NCBI GenBank assembly: GCA_009783355.1
Contig: WRHH01000021.1
Coordinates: 1 to 42,949 of the forward strand
Length of the DNA stretch: 42,949 nt
Direction: 5' to 3'
From: Synergistaceae bacterium
Lineage (GTDB): Bacteria > Synergistota > Synergistia > Synergistales > Aminobacteriaceae
Shown piece by piece: positions 18,350 to 26,151 of this stretch. A model generated the notes under the pieces. It worked only from the letters and a program-made list of their open reading frames with translations, searched no databases and was not told the DNA's origin. The stretch's first letter is position 1, and every line of letters starts with the position of its first letter. The position numbers and the translations under genes were made by a program.

Positions 18350-18710
18350 TTGAAGGACAACTTACCATCAAAAATATTTTTAGTTAAAATAGCACGCTAC
18401 GATCAAAAAAGGAATATGCACGCTTGCCGCAAGATTTCCCTCTGTTGTGTTTTGTATTAACTTAAGTCTTGCTTCCGTTGTTATAAATAGCATTGAATCG
18501 CCGTCCAAAAGGATGGTAGGTAAAACTACTCGAAATCATTCACGCACGTCTCTGTTATTCTTCATTTGAATTCAAGCGTGTTGCTGCGATAAAAGCTGGC
18601 GAAAAAAACTCCGTTCATTTTATATTTCGTTACATCTTTGTTATGTTTTTTAAATCCTATCTTTACATAATATTCCCATAATATAGAAAAATCCCAAAAG
18701 GAGTGTTGTT
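18350..18710. other. Intergenic stretch without recognised gene
   Basis: AT-rich, with no open frame supported by a ribosome-binding site and no tRNA-like fold. It presumably contains remains of the lost toxin region and the promoter of the nucleotidase pair (an AT-rich stretch around 18660-18690), which I cannot define well. Confidence 0.4.
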
Positions 18711-19796
18711 ATGAGAAATTTCAAAACGAAGTTTTCACCGCTGGCACTGCTGCTTGTTTCAATAACGTTTATGTTGTCAGTTCCGCTTAATGCGGGCGCT
18801 GCTGATTTGAAGGAGGGAGAAAGGTATACGCTAACCGTTTTGCACACCAATGATATTCATGGTCACGTGGACAAACTTCCGAAATTTGCGACGGTCATTA
18901 ATGAAACTAAGAATAATACAGGTTTGAATGTCCTTGTTCTGGATGGAGGAGACATCTTTTTGCGGGGCGAATTTCAGGAATTTCAAGGAATCCCTGAAAT
19001 TAGAATGATGAACGCCATGGGTTATGACGCGATGGTCTGCGGAAACAATGATTTCAGGGTACCGCCTGCTGGTGGAACCCCAAGTGATGGGAACAATCAG
19101 CTCAAGGCTCTGTCCGAGACTGCACAATTCCCGCTTCTATGCGCTAACGTAAAGATGAAGGACAGTGGACAGTACAGCGAATTCGTGAAGCCGTTCATCG
19201 TCAAGGAGGTTCGCGGCGTTAAAATAGGGATTATCGGAGTCACTTCAATGAAACCGCAGGATAGGGATTGGACTGAAGTTTCGGACAAGGTATTCGAAAG
19301 GGGAGATATTACGCTCAACAACCTTATCAATACAGTGATCAGCGAGGCGGATGTCATAATAGTCCTTTCCCATGCGGGGTTGATTGTTGATACTTATATG
19401 GCGGGAACAAATGGCGTATCAGCCATTATCGGCGCCGACGATCACATCGTTATGCCTGAACCCATCTATTACGCTACGGGGTATGGAGAAACAGGAACCC
19501 CCATTGTGCAAAACGGCGGTGAATTCGAGCATTACTTGGGAAGAATAGATTTGACGTTCGAAAAAACCGGAAATGCTATGAAGCTTGTTGAATACAGCAG
19601 ATGCCTTTACAGCATGGAAGACGTCAATGAGGATGTCGAAGTCATGAGCATTATCGCTGAGTACAGAAGCGAGGATTCAGAGCCTTGCCCGCTGCCGGAA
19701 ACAGGTTGTGACATTGGATTCCCAGTGCTTGCCATTGTGATTGTGGCATTGTTCAGCGGGGCGGTGCTGTTCCGAAGGAAGAAATCTTTGTCGTAA
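18711..19796 (+). CDS. Exported 5'-nucleotidase-fold protein with C-terminal anchor, catalytic dyad missing
   Basis: Encodes 361 residues. ATG at 18711 follows AAAGGAG. Signal peptide at 1-30, then the N-terminal metallophosphatase domain of UshA-type 5'-nucleotidases (residues ~38-295). Metal ligand positions remain: D48 and H50 (TNDIHG), D81 (DGGD), N112 (CGNN), H221 (LSHAG). The usual GNHEFD motif reads GNNDFR, so both members of the UshA catalytic pair (His117 and Asp120 in E. coli numbering) are replaced, by N113 and R116. The final GHxQ/H motif reads ADDH. The C-terminal substrate-binding domain is absent. Residues 328-361 form a sorting signal: LPETGCDIG, a hydrophobic helix, RRKK. It is followed by a close copy. 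A binding or structural role is possible. Confidence 0.88.
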   Translation: MRNFKTKFSPLALLLVSITFMLSVPLNAGAADLKEGERYTLTVLHTNDIHGHVDKLPKFATVINETKNNTGLNVLVLDGGDIFLRGEFQEFQGIPEIRMMNAMGYDAMVCGNNDFRVPPAGGTPSDGNNQLKALSETAQFPLLCANVKMKDSGQYSEFVKPFIVKEVRGVKIGIIGVTSMKPQDRDWTEVSDKVFERGDITLNNLINTVISEADVIIVLSHAGLIVDTYMAGTNGVSAIIGADDHIVMPEPIYYATGYGETGTPIVQNGGEFEHYLGRIDLTFEKTGNAMKLVEYSRCLYSMEDVNEDVEVMSIIAEYRSEDSEPCPLPETGCDIGFPVLAIVIVALFSGAVLFRRKKSLS

Positions 19797-19843
19797 ATAA
19801 TTATTATTACAAATATATTAAATACTTTTAGAGGAGTGTTGTT

Positions 19844-20833
19844 ATGAGAAATTTCAAAACTAGGTTTACACCGCTGTCGCTGCTGCTTGTTTCTATAGCG
19901 TTTGCGTCGTCGATTCCGTTAAATGCGGATGCTTCCCAGCTGAATGAGGGAGAAAGATACACGCTTACAATTATGCACACCAATGATATTCATGGTCGCG
20001 TAGATAATCTTCCAAAATACTCGACTATCATAAAAGATACAAAAAAGAATACGTCGCTGAACATCCTTGTTCTTGACGGCGGAGATATTTTTCTGCGAGG
20101 TGAATTCCAAACATTACAAGGGATACCCGAGATTGAAATGATGAATGTTATGGGTTATGACGCGTTGAGCTGCGGAAATAACGATTTCAGAGTGCCGCCC
20201 GCCGGCGGAACTCCAATTGACGGTAACAATCAGCTTAAAGCTTTGTCAGAGACAGCGAAATTTCCAATTTTGAGCGCAAACGTAAAGATGAAGGACGGCA
20301 GCCAGTACAGCGAGTTCCTGAAGCCGTACATAGTAAAGGAGATTCGCGGTGTTAAAGTGGGAATTATCGGCATTACTTCATTGAAGCCGCAGGATAGGGG
20401 TTGGGCTGAAGTTTCGGACAAGGTGTTCGAAAGCGGAGAGATTACGCTCAGAAACATTATAGAGACAGTGAGACGTGAAGCGGATGTAGTTATTGTCCTT
20501 TCACACGCGGGACTTGCTGTCGACTTGAGCATGGCGGGGATAAGCGGCATTTCCGCTGTCATAGGCGCCGATGATCATCTCGTTATGCCGAAACCAATCT
20601 TTTACACTAATGGGAATGGCGAGAAGGGAATCCCCATTGTGCAAAACGGAGGCGAAATAGAACATTACCTTAGAAGGCTTGATTTAACGTTTCAAAAAAC
20701 GGGAAGTATAATGAAGCTGGTAGATTACGACAGCCGGTTTTACAACAATATTGAAAGCATTAAGGAAGATATTGATGTCAGGAATATAATCGACGAATAC
20801 AGGAAATTGGAGGCGCTTAAACCTGCCGCATAG
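19844..20833 (+). CDS. Tandem paralogue of the 5'-nucleotidase-fold protein, unanchored
   Basis: Encodes 329 residues and aligns with the preceding protein without gaps through most of its length, including signal peptide, ribosome-binding site and the bases around the start (GAGTGTTGTTATGAGAAATT in both). This is a fairly recent tandem duplication, but codons have diverged at many third positions. The same substitutions occur: GNNDFR instead of GNHEFD, and ADDH at the last metal motif. Unlike its partner it stops at EALKPAA and has no C-terminal anchor, so it would be free in the periplasm or outside the cell while the first copy is held in the envelope. A weak hairpin (20858-20879) follows. 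Confidence 0.88.
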   Translation: MRNFKTRFTPLSLLLVSIAFASSIPLNADASQLNEGERYTLTIMHTNDIHGRVDNLPKYSTIIKDTKKNTSLNILVLDGGDIFLRGEFQTLQGIPEIEMMNVMGYDALSCGNNDFRVPPAGGTPIDGNNQLKALSETAKFPILSANVKMKDGSQYSEFLKPYIVKEIRGVKVGIIGITSLKPQDRGWAEVSDKVFESGEITLRNIIETVRREADVVIVLSHAGLAVDLSMAGISGISAVIGADDHLVMPKPIFYTNGNGEKGIPIVQNGGEIEHYLRRLDLTFQKTGSIMKLVDYDSRFYNNIESIKEDIDVRNIIDEYRKLEALKPAA

Positions 20834-21005
20834 GGCAAAATTTGATTGCGTGTGCCGCAGAAAACAGTTGTTTTTTCTGAAATACGCTGTTCTATCTGTC
20901 CTGCGCAAAATATGAAACGGTAGCGGAGCAGCTGCGGAACACTTGTTGATATATTGAAAAAAAACAAAATAGTTGACGTTTTTTATGATAATATCAAAAA
21001 AAGTG

Positions 21006-21034
21006 TTGACAAGATTCAATAATACCTATATTAT
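21006..21034 (+). promoter_or_regulatory. Promoter of the cold-shock gene
   Basis: A perfect TTGACA (21006-21011) and TATTAT (21029-21034) are 17 bases apart. The leader of about 50 bases is short compared with that of E. coli cspA; no cold-shock RNA thermosensor structure is evident. Confidence 0.6.
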
Positions 21035-21089
21035 TCATAAGCTTGATATTAATCGAGCGCAATTTAATGTTCTAGGAGGCAATTGTGTA

Positions 21090-21290
21090 ATGGCTCAGGG
21101 TACTGTAAAGTGGTTTAATGAGAGCAAGGGTTATGGTTTTATTACTGCGGACGAGGGTAGGGATGTATTTGTGCATTATAGCGCAATCCTTGGCGACGGG
21201 TTTAAGACCCTTGCGGAAGGGCAAAAGGTGTCCTTTGACATCGTGAATGGCGAGAAAGGTCCCCAAGCTTCGAATGTCTCCAAGATCTAA
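21090..21290 (+). CDS. csp: Cold-shock domain protein (CspA family)
   Basis: Encodes 66 residues, the usual size. ATG at 21090 follows AGGAGG; longer open frames upstream are not supported. It has both RNA-binding motifs, RNP1 KGYGFI (residues 13-18) and RNP2 VFVHYSAI (26-33), with the aromatic residues W8, F9, Y15, F17, F27 and H29 that stack on single-stranded nucleic acid. Members act as RNA chaperones in the cytoplasm during cold shock or constitutively. Own promoter and terminator, so monocistronic. Confidence 0.97.
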   Translation: MAQGTVKWFNESKGYGFITADEGRDVFVHYSAILGDGFKTLAEGQKVSFDIVNGEKGPQASNVSKI

Positions 21291-21308
21291 TTAACGCTGA
21301 TGCTCTTA

Positions 21309-21338
21309 AAGCCTCTCCTTAATTGGAGGGGCTTTTTT
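21309..21338. terminator. Bidirectional terminator between csp and the ABC exporter genes
   Basis: AAGCCTCTCC and GGAGGGGCTT pair over ten positions (one G-T) around TTAATT, followed by a run of six T. The convergent ABC ATPase gene ends in the T run (stop at 21337-21339), so the hairpin can serve both transcripts. Confidence 0.85.
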
Positions 21339-23070
21339 AGTCGTTTTCTATCAACTTTATAAACGCTTCCTCAAGTGTGGGGTCGGGGTCTTCGTTTGTT
21401 GCGGCGGAGGCTTTCAGTTGGTCGGGCGAGCCCAGCGATATCGTTTTTCCTCTGAATATGAGGGCTATTCTGTCGCAATACTCGGCTTCATCCATGAAGT
21501 GTGTCGTGACCATTATTGTTATTCCCTTCAGCGCGGCTGAATTTATATAGCTCCAAAATTCACGCCTTGTTACAGGGTCAACTCCGCTCGTCGGCTCGTC
21601 TAAAAACAGCACGTCAGGCCCGTGCATGAGGGAACATCCCATCGCTAGCCTCTGCTTTATTCCAAGCGGCAGGGAATTTGCGAGCGCGTTCATGTATTGG
21701 CGAAGTTCGAAGGTTTTGGTGACAAGCTCGATTATATTTTTTCTTTCTTTCCCCTTGAGCCCGTATACACCTGAAAAAAAATCAAGGTTTTCAATGACGC
21801 TCATGTCGCTGTATAGGGAAAATTTCTGCGCCATATATCCAAGCCTTGACCGCGCCTCTCCCGGCGCGTCCTTGAAGTTCCGTCCCGAAATTGAGCAATT
21901 CCCCGTCGTGGGGGTAAGAAGCCCGCACATCATCTTGAAAGTGGTCGATTTTCCGGCGCCATTCGGGCCCAACAGCCCAAATATCTCCCCTTTCTTTACG
22001 GAGAACGAAATATTATCTACCGCTGTAAAATCTCCGAATTTCTTAGTAAGGTTCTCAGCCCTGACAATTTCTGAGTCTTTTGACTTGCCTTCCGCCGTCT
22101 TAAAAAACGCGGATATATCCGCGCGCTCTTTTCTTGCGCCGCCGAGGATTTTTATATATGCGTCCTCAAAACGCGGTTCCGTGCTTTCAATCTTGAGATT
22201 TTCATTTGGCAATTCACTTTGTAGTTCTCTTTGCAGTTCGCCTCCTTTGTCTTTGGTTACAACGCGTACTTTGCTGCCTTGAATGACCGCGTCGATGGTA
22301 TTCTCTTTCTCCATGAATGCAGAAATCATTTTTCTGCCTGCGCTTCCGGCGCCGTCAATTAAAAACACATTGCCCTTCATTTGAGCGGAGAGTTCTTTTG
22401 GCGCCCCTTTATATATCAGGTCGCCTTCATTCATGAGAATAACGGTATCGCACATTTCAGCTTCCTCAAGATAGGCAGTGCTCCAAACGACAGCCCGTCT
22501 TTCCGAGGTCAGCGAGCGTACCATGCGCCATAGTTCCCTCCTCGCCAACGGGTCAACTCCAACGCCCGGCTCATCCATCAGCAGAATTGCGGGTTTTGAG
22601 AGCAATGTGCAACCAAGTCCAAGTTTTTGTTTCATTCCGCCGGATAATCTGCCCGCGAGTCTCCTTGTGAACGGCAAGAGCGAGGTAAATGATAATATTT
22701 CGTCATACCTTGATTTTCTTTCATTAGTGGGGATATTTCTGAGAGCGGCGTGGAGTTCCAAGTTCTCCATGACGGTCAGATCCTCGTAAAGCCCAAATTT
22801 CTGCGGCATGTATCCTAAAATCGAATGGATTGAATCGGAATCTCTGACAGTATCGTAACCGTCAACGGTAATCACGCCGCTGTCGGGTATAAAAAGTCCG
22901 CAGATGAGCCGCAACAGCGTTGTCTTGCCCGCTCCGTCGGCGCCCGCAAGCCCTGTTATATATCCTGCGCTTATTGTGGCGGAGATATTTTTTACGGCTT
23001 TTTTCTCATCCTTTTTCCCGGGATCAAAAGATTTGGAAACGTTTTCTATTGAAATAAAAGCGTCGTTCAT
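21337..23070 (-). CDS. ABC exporter ATPase with two fused nucleotide-binding domains (YbhF-like)
   Basis: Encodes 577 residues. Two complete ABC domains in one chain: domain 1 has Walker A GADGAGKT, signature LSGGMKQKLG and Walker B ILLMDEPGVGVD; domain 2 (from ~residue 320) has Walker A GPNGAGKS, signature LPLGIKQRLAMG and Walker B VLFLDEPTSGVD. The LPLG variant in the second signature is characteristic of the YbhF/YhiH group. Such ATPases power ABC-2 drug or cation exporters together with an HlyD-type adaptor. Its ATG overlaps the adaptor stop by 4 bases (ATGA). The matching permeases lie upstream on the same strand, separated by a small toxin-antitoxin-like module. Confidence 0.93.
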   Translation of the reverse strand: MNDAFISIENVSKSFDPGKKDEKKAVKNISATISAGYITGLAGADGAGKTTLLRLICGLFIPDSGVITVDGYDTVRDSDSIHSILGYMPQKFGLYEDLTVMENLELHAALRNIPTNERKSRYDEILSFTSLLPFTRRLAGRLSGGMKQKLGLGCTLLSKPAILLMDEPGVGVDPLARRELWRMVRSLTSERRAVVWSTAYLEEAEMCDTVILMNEGDLIYKGAPKELSAQMKGNVFLIDGAGSAGRKMISAFMEKENTIDAVIQGSKVRVVTKDKGGELQRELQSELPNENLKIESTEPRFEDAYIKILGGARKERADISAFFKTAEGKSKDSEIVRAENLTKKFGDFTAVDNISFSVKKGEIFGLLGPNGAGKSTTFKMMCGLLTPTTGNCSISGRNFKDAPGEARSRLGYMAQKFSLYSDMSVIENLDFFSGVYGLKGKERKNIIELVTKTFELRQYMNALANSLPLGIKQRLAMGCSLMHGPDVLFLDEPTSGVDPVTRREFWSYINSAALKGITIMVTTHFMDEAEYCDRIALIFRGKTISLGSPDQLKASAATNEDPDPTLEEAFIKLIEND

Positions 23071-24053
23071 TTTGGTATTTCTATTGTTACCGGCATTCCG
23101 TTCTTAAGTCGTTCGTCAGGATTATCTTCAATTAATAGACGAATACGGTAAACGAGTGAAGTCCTGAGCTCCGGGGTTTGAACCTGTTTTGGGGTAAATT
23201 CGGCTTCCGATGAGATGAAATTAATCGTTCCGTCTATAGGTTCAAGGAAAGAATCCGTATATATTTTTCCTTTCATTCCCAAACGCACATGCTCAAGCTG
23301 TGGCTCTGTAATATACGCGCGGACTTGGAGCGGTTTCTTGAGAGCGAGCGCGTATACCGGTTGTCCCGTCGCAACGATGCTCCCGGGTTCCGTTATTCTC
23401 GTGAGTATCGTCCCGTCGCTCGGAGAGTAAAGCTTCGTATCCTGAAGGGAGAGCGAAGCATATTTAAACTGCGCCGTGGCAAGCTCAACCGCGGCTTCAG
23501 CGTATCTTATGTCTTCCGAGCGGGAGCCCTCGCGCATCAAGGCCAGCGAAGCTGAAGCTGACTCTAATTGCGCTCTCAGGCTGTCCCTGTTCGACGTTGC
23601 TTTATCTAGATCGTTCTTTGAAACCGCTTTTTCTGAAAATAGTCTGGACAGTCTGTTAAACTCTGTCTCGGCTAATTCCAAAGAAGCTCTAATCTGATTT
23701 CTGTTAGCTTCCGTAACTTGTATTTCTGGAAGTCTATTCCCGCTTCTGATTTTTTCAAGGTTGGCCTGCGCTTCTGCGAGCAGCGCTGTTGATTCCGCCA
23801 TTTTAATTTCGTACGGTACAGGGTCAAGAATTCCTAACAGCGCTCCTTCTTTGACGTCCTCACCCTCTTCAAAATGTATGTTTTCAAGACGTCCTGAAGC
23901 TCGAAATCCAAGAAGCACCTGCCTTATCTCAACATTTCCGTATAGTTTTATGACATTGCTTTGCGCGTTGTCTTCTTTATTAAAATAAAAGTATGCCGAT
24001 CCCGAAATCATAATTATGAAAATTATAAGGAGTAATATTCTTTTAGGTTTCAT
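23067..24053 (-). CDS. HlyD-family membrane fusion protein (YbhG/YhiI-like)
   Basis: Encodes 328 residues. ATG at 24053 (MKPKRILLLII) is preferred; a TTG 15 bases upstream is also possible. One N-terminal membrane anchor (residues ~4-24), then the barrel-sandwich halves (IKLYGNVEIRQVLLGFRASG and LYSPSDGTILTRITEPGSI) flanking a long coiled-coil hairpin (~80-190, rich in Ala, Glu and Leu), then a beta-barrel domain. In this family the adaptor joins an inner-membrane ABC exporter to an outer-membrane channel. It overlaps the ATPase gene downstream and a 52-residue frame upstream. Confidence 0.92.
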   Translation of the reverse strand: MKPKRILLLIIFIIMISGSAYFYFNKEDNAQSNVIKLYGNVEIRQVLLGFRASGRLENIHFEEGEDVKEGALLGILDPVPYEIKMAESTALLAEAQANLEKIRSGNRLPEIQVTEANRNQIRASLELAETEFNRLSRLFSEKAVSKNDLDKATSNRDSLRAQLESASASLALMREGSRSEDIRYAEAAVELATAQFKYASLSLQDTKLYSPSDGTILTRITEPGSIVATGQPVYALALKKPLQVRAYITEPQLEHVRLGMKGKIYTDSFLEPIDGTINFISSEAEFTPKQVQTPELRTSLVYRIRLLIEDNPDERLKNGMPVTIEIPK

Positions 24054-24201
24054 CGTTAAAATCCTCAACGCCAGCAGAGTGCTTTTTCTTTTCCTGAATA
24101 AGTTGAAAATCAGTTATAAATTTTTTTGTGATGCACAAAAAGTTTCTTGCTTCAAGAATCGCTTCTTCCATTTCTTCTCTATCTTCATCGTTGAGAGTCA
24201 T
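24043..24201 (-). CDS. Small ORF (52 residues) after the nucleotidyltransferase; possible HEPN remnant
   Basis: ATG at 24201 follows GGAG by nine bases. It overlaps the end of the nucleotidyltransferase gene by 17 bases and the start of the adaptor gene by 11, so it sits where an MNT partner gene normally lies. The first ~22 residues (MTLNDEDREEMEEAILEARN) resemble the start of HEPN-domain proteins, the usual partners of minimal nucleotidyltransferases. A full HEPN is ~110-140 residues with an RxxxxH motif, which is absent here. Either a truncated HEPN or an unrelated small protein. Confidence 0.45.
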   Translation of the reverse strand: MTLNDEDREEMEEAILEARNFLCITKKFITDFQLIQEKKKHSAGVEDFNDET

Positions 24202-24559
24202 ATAAAACTACTCCTTCTCTATTAACGTTAATCATTAATCCATAGTAATCCAATCCTTTAGATTCTTCTTCTGACATAGTCAATGCTTGAAGATATGCAT
24301 TTTCATCAAAATTCATATCTTTTTCGACATCAGCGCTGATATAACATATTTCTCTTTTTTTCTCAAAAGAACACTCTTTCAGAATAAAAAGAACATCAAT
24401 ATCAGAGTCTATATTAGCTTCTCCCCTAGCAACGGAACCAAAAAGGATAATTCTAGATAAGTTATCTCCTTCATGTTTCTTCACTCTCTCAACGAACAAA
24501 TCCAGTGTTTTTTGAGTGATGGAATTCATTCTAATATCTAAATCCAGTAGTATCTGCAC
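24185..24559 (-). CDS. MNT-type nucleotidyltransferase (antitoxin-like)
   Basis: Encodes 124 residues from GTG at 24559, behind GGAGG at the end of the preceding gene; an ATG at 24529 is the alternative. It has the minimal nucleotidyltransferase motif GSVARGEANIDSDIDVLFI, with G41-S42 and metal-binding D53/D55 at the GSx10DxD spacing. In HEPN-MNT modules the MNT protein neutralises the HEPN RNase, in known cases by AMPylation. It lies 2 bases after the antitoxin-like gene and overlaps the 52-residue ORF. AT-rich compared with the exporter genes, consistent with insertion into that cluster. Confidence 0.85.
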   Translation of the reverse strand: MQILLDLDIRMNSITQKTLDLFVERVKKHEGDNLSRIILFGSVARGEANIDSDIDVLFILKECSFEKKREICYISADVEKDMNFDENAYLQALTMSEEESKGLDYYGLMINVNREGVVLYDSQR

Positions 24560-24561
24560 GA

Positions 24562-24759
24562 TTAGCGTTCCTCCCGCATGGCTTTATAATTGTAACCATC
24601 TGTAAACTTTATCTTACCGCGCAAATGTGTCAGATCCTTAAGTGGCTCCGATTCTGGGCGAACATGTGTCTGCTCAGAATCATCTACATAAACCTTAAAC
24701 CCCGACACGGAAATAAATTGCATCATCGTTTCATCGGTATTTTCTATATTGGTTCGCAT
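24562..24759 (-). CDS. Small antitoxin-like protein (65 residues)
   Basis: ATG at 24759 follows GAGGT by seven bases. The C-terminus (LRGKIKFTDGYNYKAMREER) resembles the toxin-binding tail of small antitoxins that normally precede a PIN or similar toxin. No DNA-binding fold can be assigned confidently. It is followed after 2 bases by the nucleotidyltransferase, and a palindrome lies between its putative -10 box and its start, suggesting autoregulation. Assignment is tentative. Confidence 0.6.
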   Translation of the reverse strand: MRTNIENTDETMMQFISVSGFKVYVDDSEQTHVRPESEPLKDLTHLRGKIKFTDGYNYKAMREER

Positions 24760-24776
24760 GAGTCGTACCTCTATTC

Positions 24777-24815
24777 ATGTATAATGATACATAGAAACAT
24801 TATTTGTATATTATA
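24777..24815 (-). promoter_or_regulatory. Putative promoter -10 and operator of the antitoxin/MNT module
   Basis: A perfect TATAAT on the minus strand (24815-24810), then the palindrome ATGTAT-AATG-ATACAT (24777-24792) about 18 bases before the antitoxin start. This is the position where autoregulating antitoxins bind. No clear -35 box. Confidence 0.45.
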
Positions 24816-25021
24816 CGTCAGATTTAATGATTTCATTGTATTTAAAACTTATTGAAAGGAGATTTAGAGAATATTGAAGGACTTAAAGATATATGGAGTA
24901 TGAAAGACCTATATTATCTATTAAATAAGAAAGAATAGCGAGTTGCCCCTAATATAGTACAAAATTGAGATGCGAAGAATGCTTTTCAGTATTAGCATTT
25001 TTCAGATAAAATGCATGTCTT

Positions 25022-26149
25022 TTACTGCGTTTTCTTCTTAAAGAACAACGTCGCGAAAACAAGCGTGACGGTCGCTATTCCGCCTAACCAACAGAGTTTC
25101 GATGTTATGTCCTCTAGAGGGACGTCTTTCAGATACAGCCCCAGCGATATAGAAATTATGTGCCTCATAGGGTTCAAAAACGTCAGGCTCTGGAGTCCAT
25201 GCGGCATATTCTCAATGGGCGCGGCAAATCCCGACAACAGAACCGAAGGCACCATGTACATGAAGGCGCCCAAAAACGCCTGTTGTTGTGTGTTGCATAG
25301 CGACGAAATAAACAGCCCCACGCCTGTTACTGACATTACAAAAATCAGTATGCTAAAAGCCAGCAACAGTATATTTCCGGTGAAAGGGACTTCAAAAAAG
25401 GTTATTGCTATTAAATGAATGATTGCCCCTTGTCCGAACGCAATGCATACTGCAGGTACTGCTTTACCTATTATTATCTCCGTGGAGGAAAGAGGAGAGA
25501 CCAACAGTTGCTCAAAAGTTCCGAGCTCCCTTTCCCGCGCGATGCTCATCCCTGAAACCATTAAGGACAGCATTTGCGTGAGCATTATCAGCAATACAGG
25601 CAGGGTAAACCATACATATTCCAGATTTGGGTTAAAAAGGCGCCTTGGAGTTATGACAATTTGCGGCGCCTTTTGCGCGGCAGCGCTCCACGCGGGCGAT
25701 CTCTTTGCGATTTCTGCGCCGAAACTTCCTGCTATAGCTGTTGCATATCCATTGACTATGTTGGCGGCATTTATTTTTCTCCCGTCTAAAATAACCTGAA
25801 CCGTTACGGGGATTCCTGCCATTAATTTGCTTGAAAAATCCTGAGGAATATTAATAGCCATCATTGCTTCCTGATTATCAATAACTCGCTTTATATCATC
25901 TATCCCGTCGAGTTCAAACACTTTTGTAAAAGTCGGAGAGGAGGAGAAAAACGAAATGAATTGCCGCCCGACGTCGCCTTCATCAAGGTTCAGCACGCCA
26001 AGAGAAACGTCCTTTACGTCCATAGTTATCGCATAGCTAAAAATCAGCAACATCATTAAGGGCGCGACAAAAACCAACTTGCGGCTTTTGGGGTCGCGCA
26101 GCACTGCGTAGAATTCTTTTTTAATCAACGCCGCTAAACGATTAAACAT
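25022..26149 (-). CDS. ABC-2 type exporter permease (YbhR-like)
   Basis: Encodes 375 residues. One N-terminal membrane helix (KLVFVAPLMMLLIFSYAI), a periplasmic domain of ~140 residues, then five hydrophobic segments in the C-terminal half with the ABC-2 pattern ARERELGTFEQLLVSPLS. It starts with ATG 2 bases after the preceding permease, so the two are translationally linked and presumably form a heterodimeric channel driven by the double ATPase at 21.3 kb. Confidence 0.92.
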   Translation of the reverse strand: MFNRLAALIKKEFYAVLRDPKSRKLVFVAPLMMLLIFSYAITMDVKDVSLGVLNLDEGDVGRQFISFFSSSPTFTKVFELDGIDDIKRVIDNQEAMMAINIPQDFSSKLMAGIPVTVQVILDGRKINAANIVNGYATAIAGSFGAEIAKRSPAWSAAAQKAPQIVITPRRLFNPNLEYVWFTLPVLLIMLTQMLSLMVSGMSIARERELGTFEQLLVSPLSSTEIIIGKAVPAVCIAFGQGAIIHLIAITFFEVPFTGNILLLAFSILIFVMSVTGVGLFISSLCNTQQQAFLGAFMYMVPSVLLSGFAAPIENMPHGLQSLTFLNPMRHIISISLGLYLKDVPLEDITSKLCWLGGIATVTLVFATLFFKKKTQ

Positions 26150-26151
26150 CT

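Noticed and set aside
20858..20879. Hairpin CAGAAAA/TTTTCTG after the nucleotidase pair
   Set aside because: Short and AT-rich with no T run after the stem; could be a weak terminator but not enough to list.
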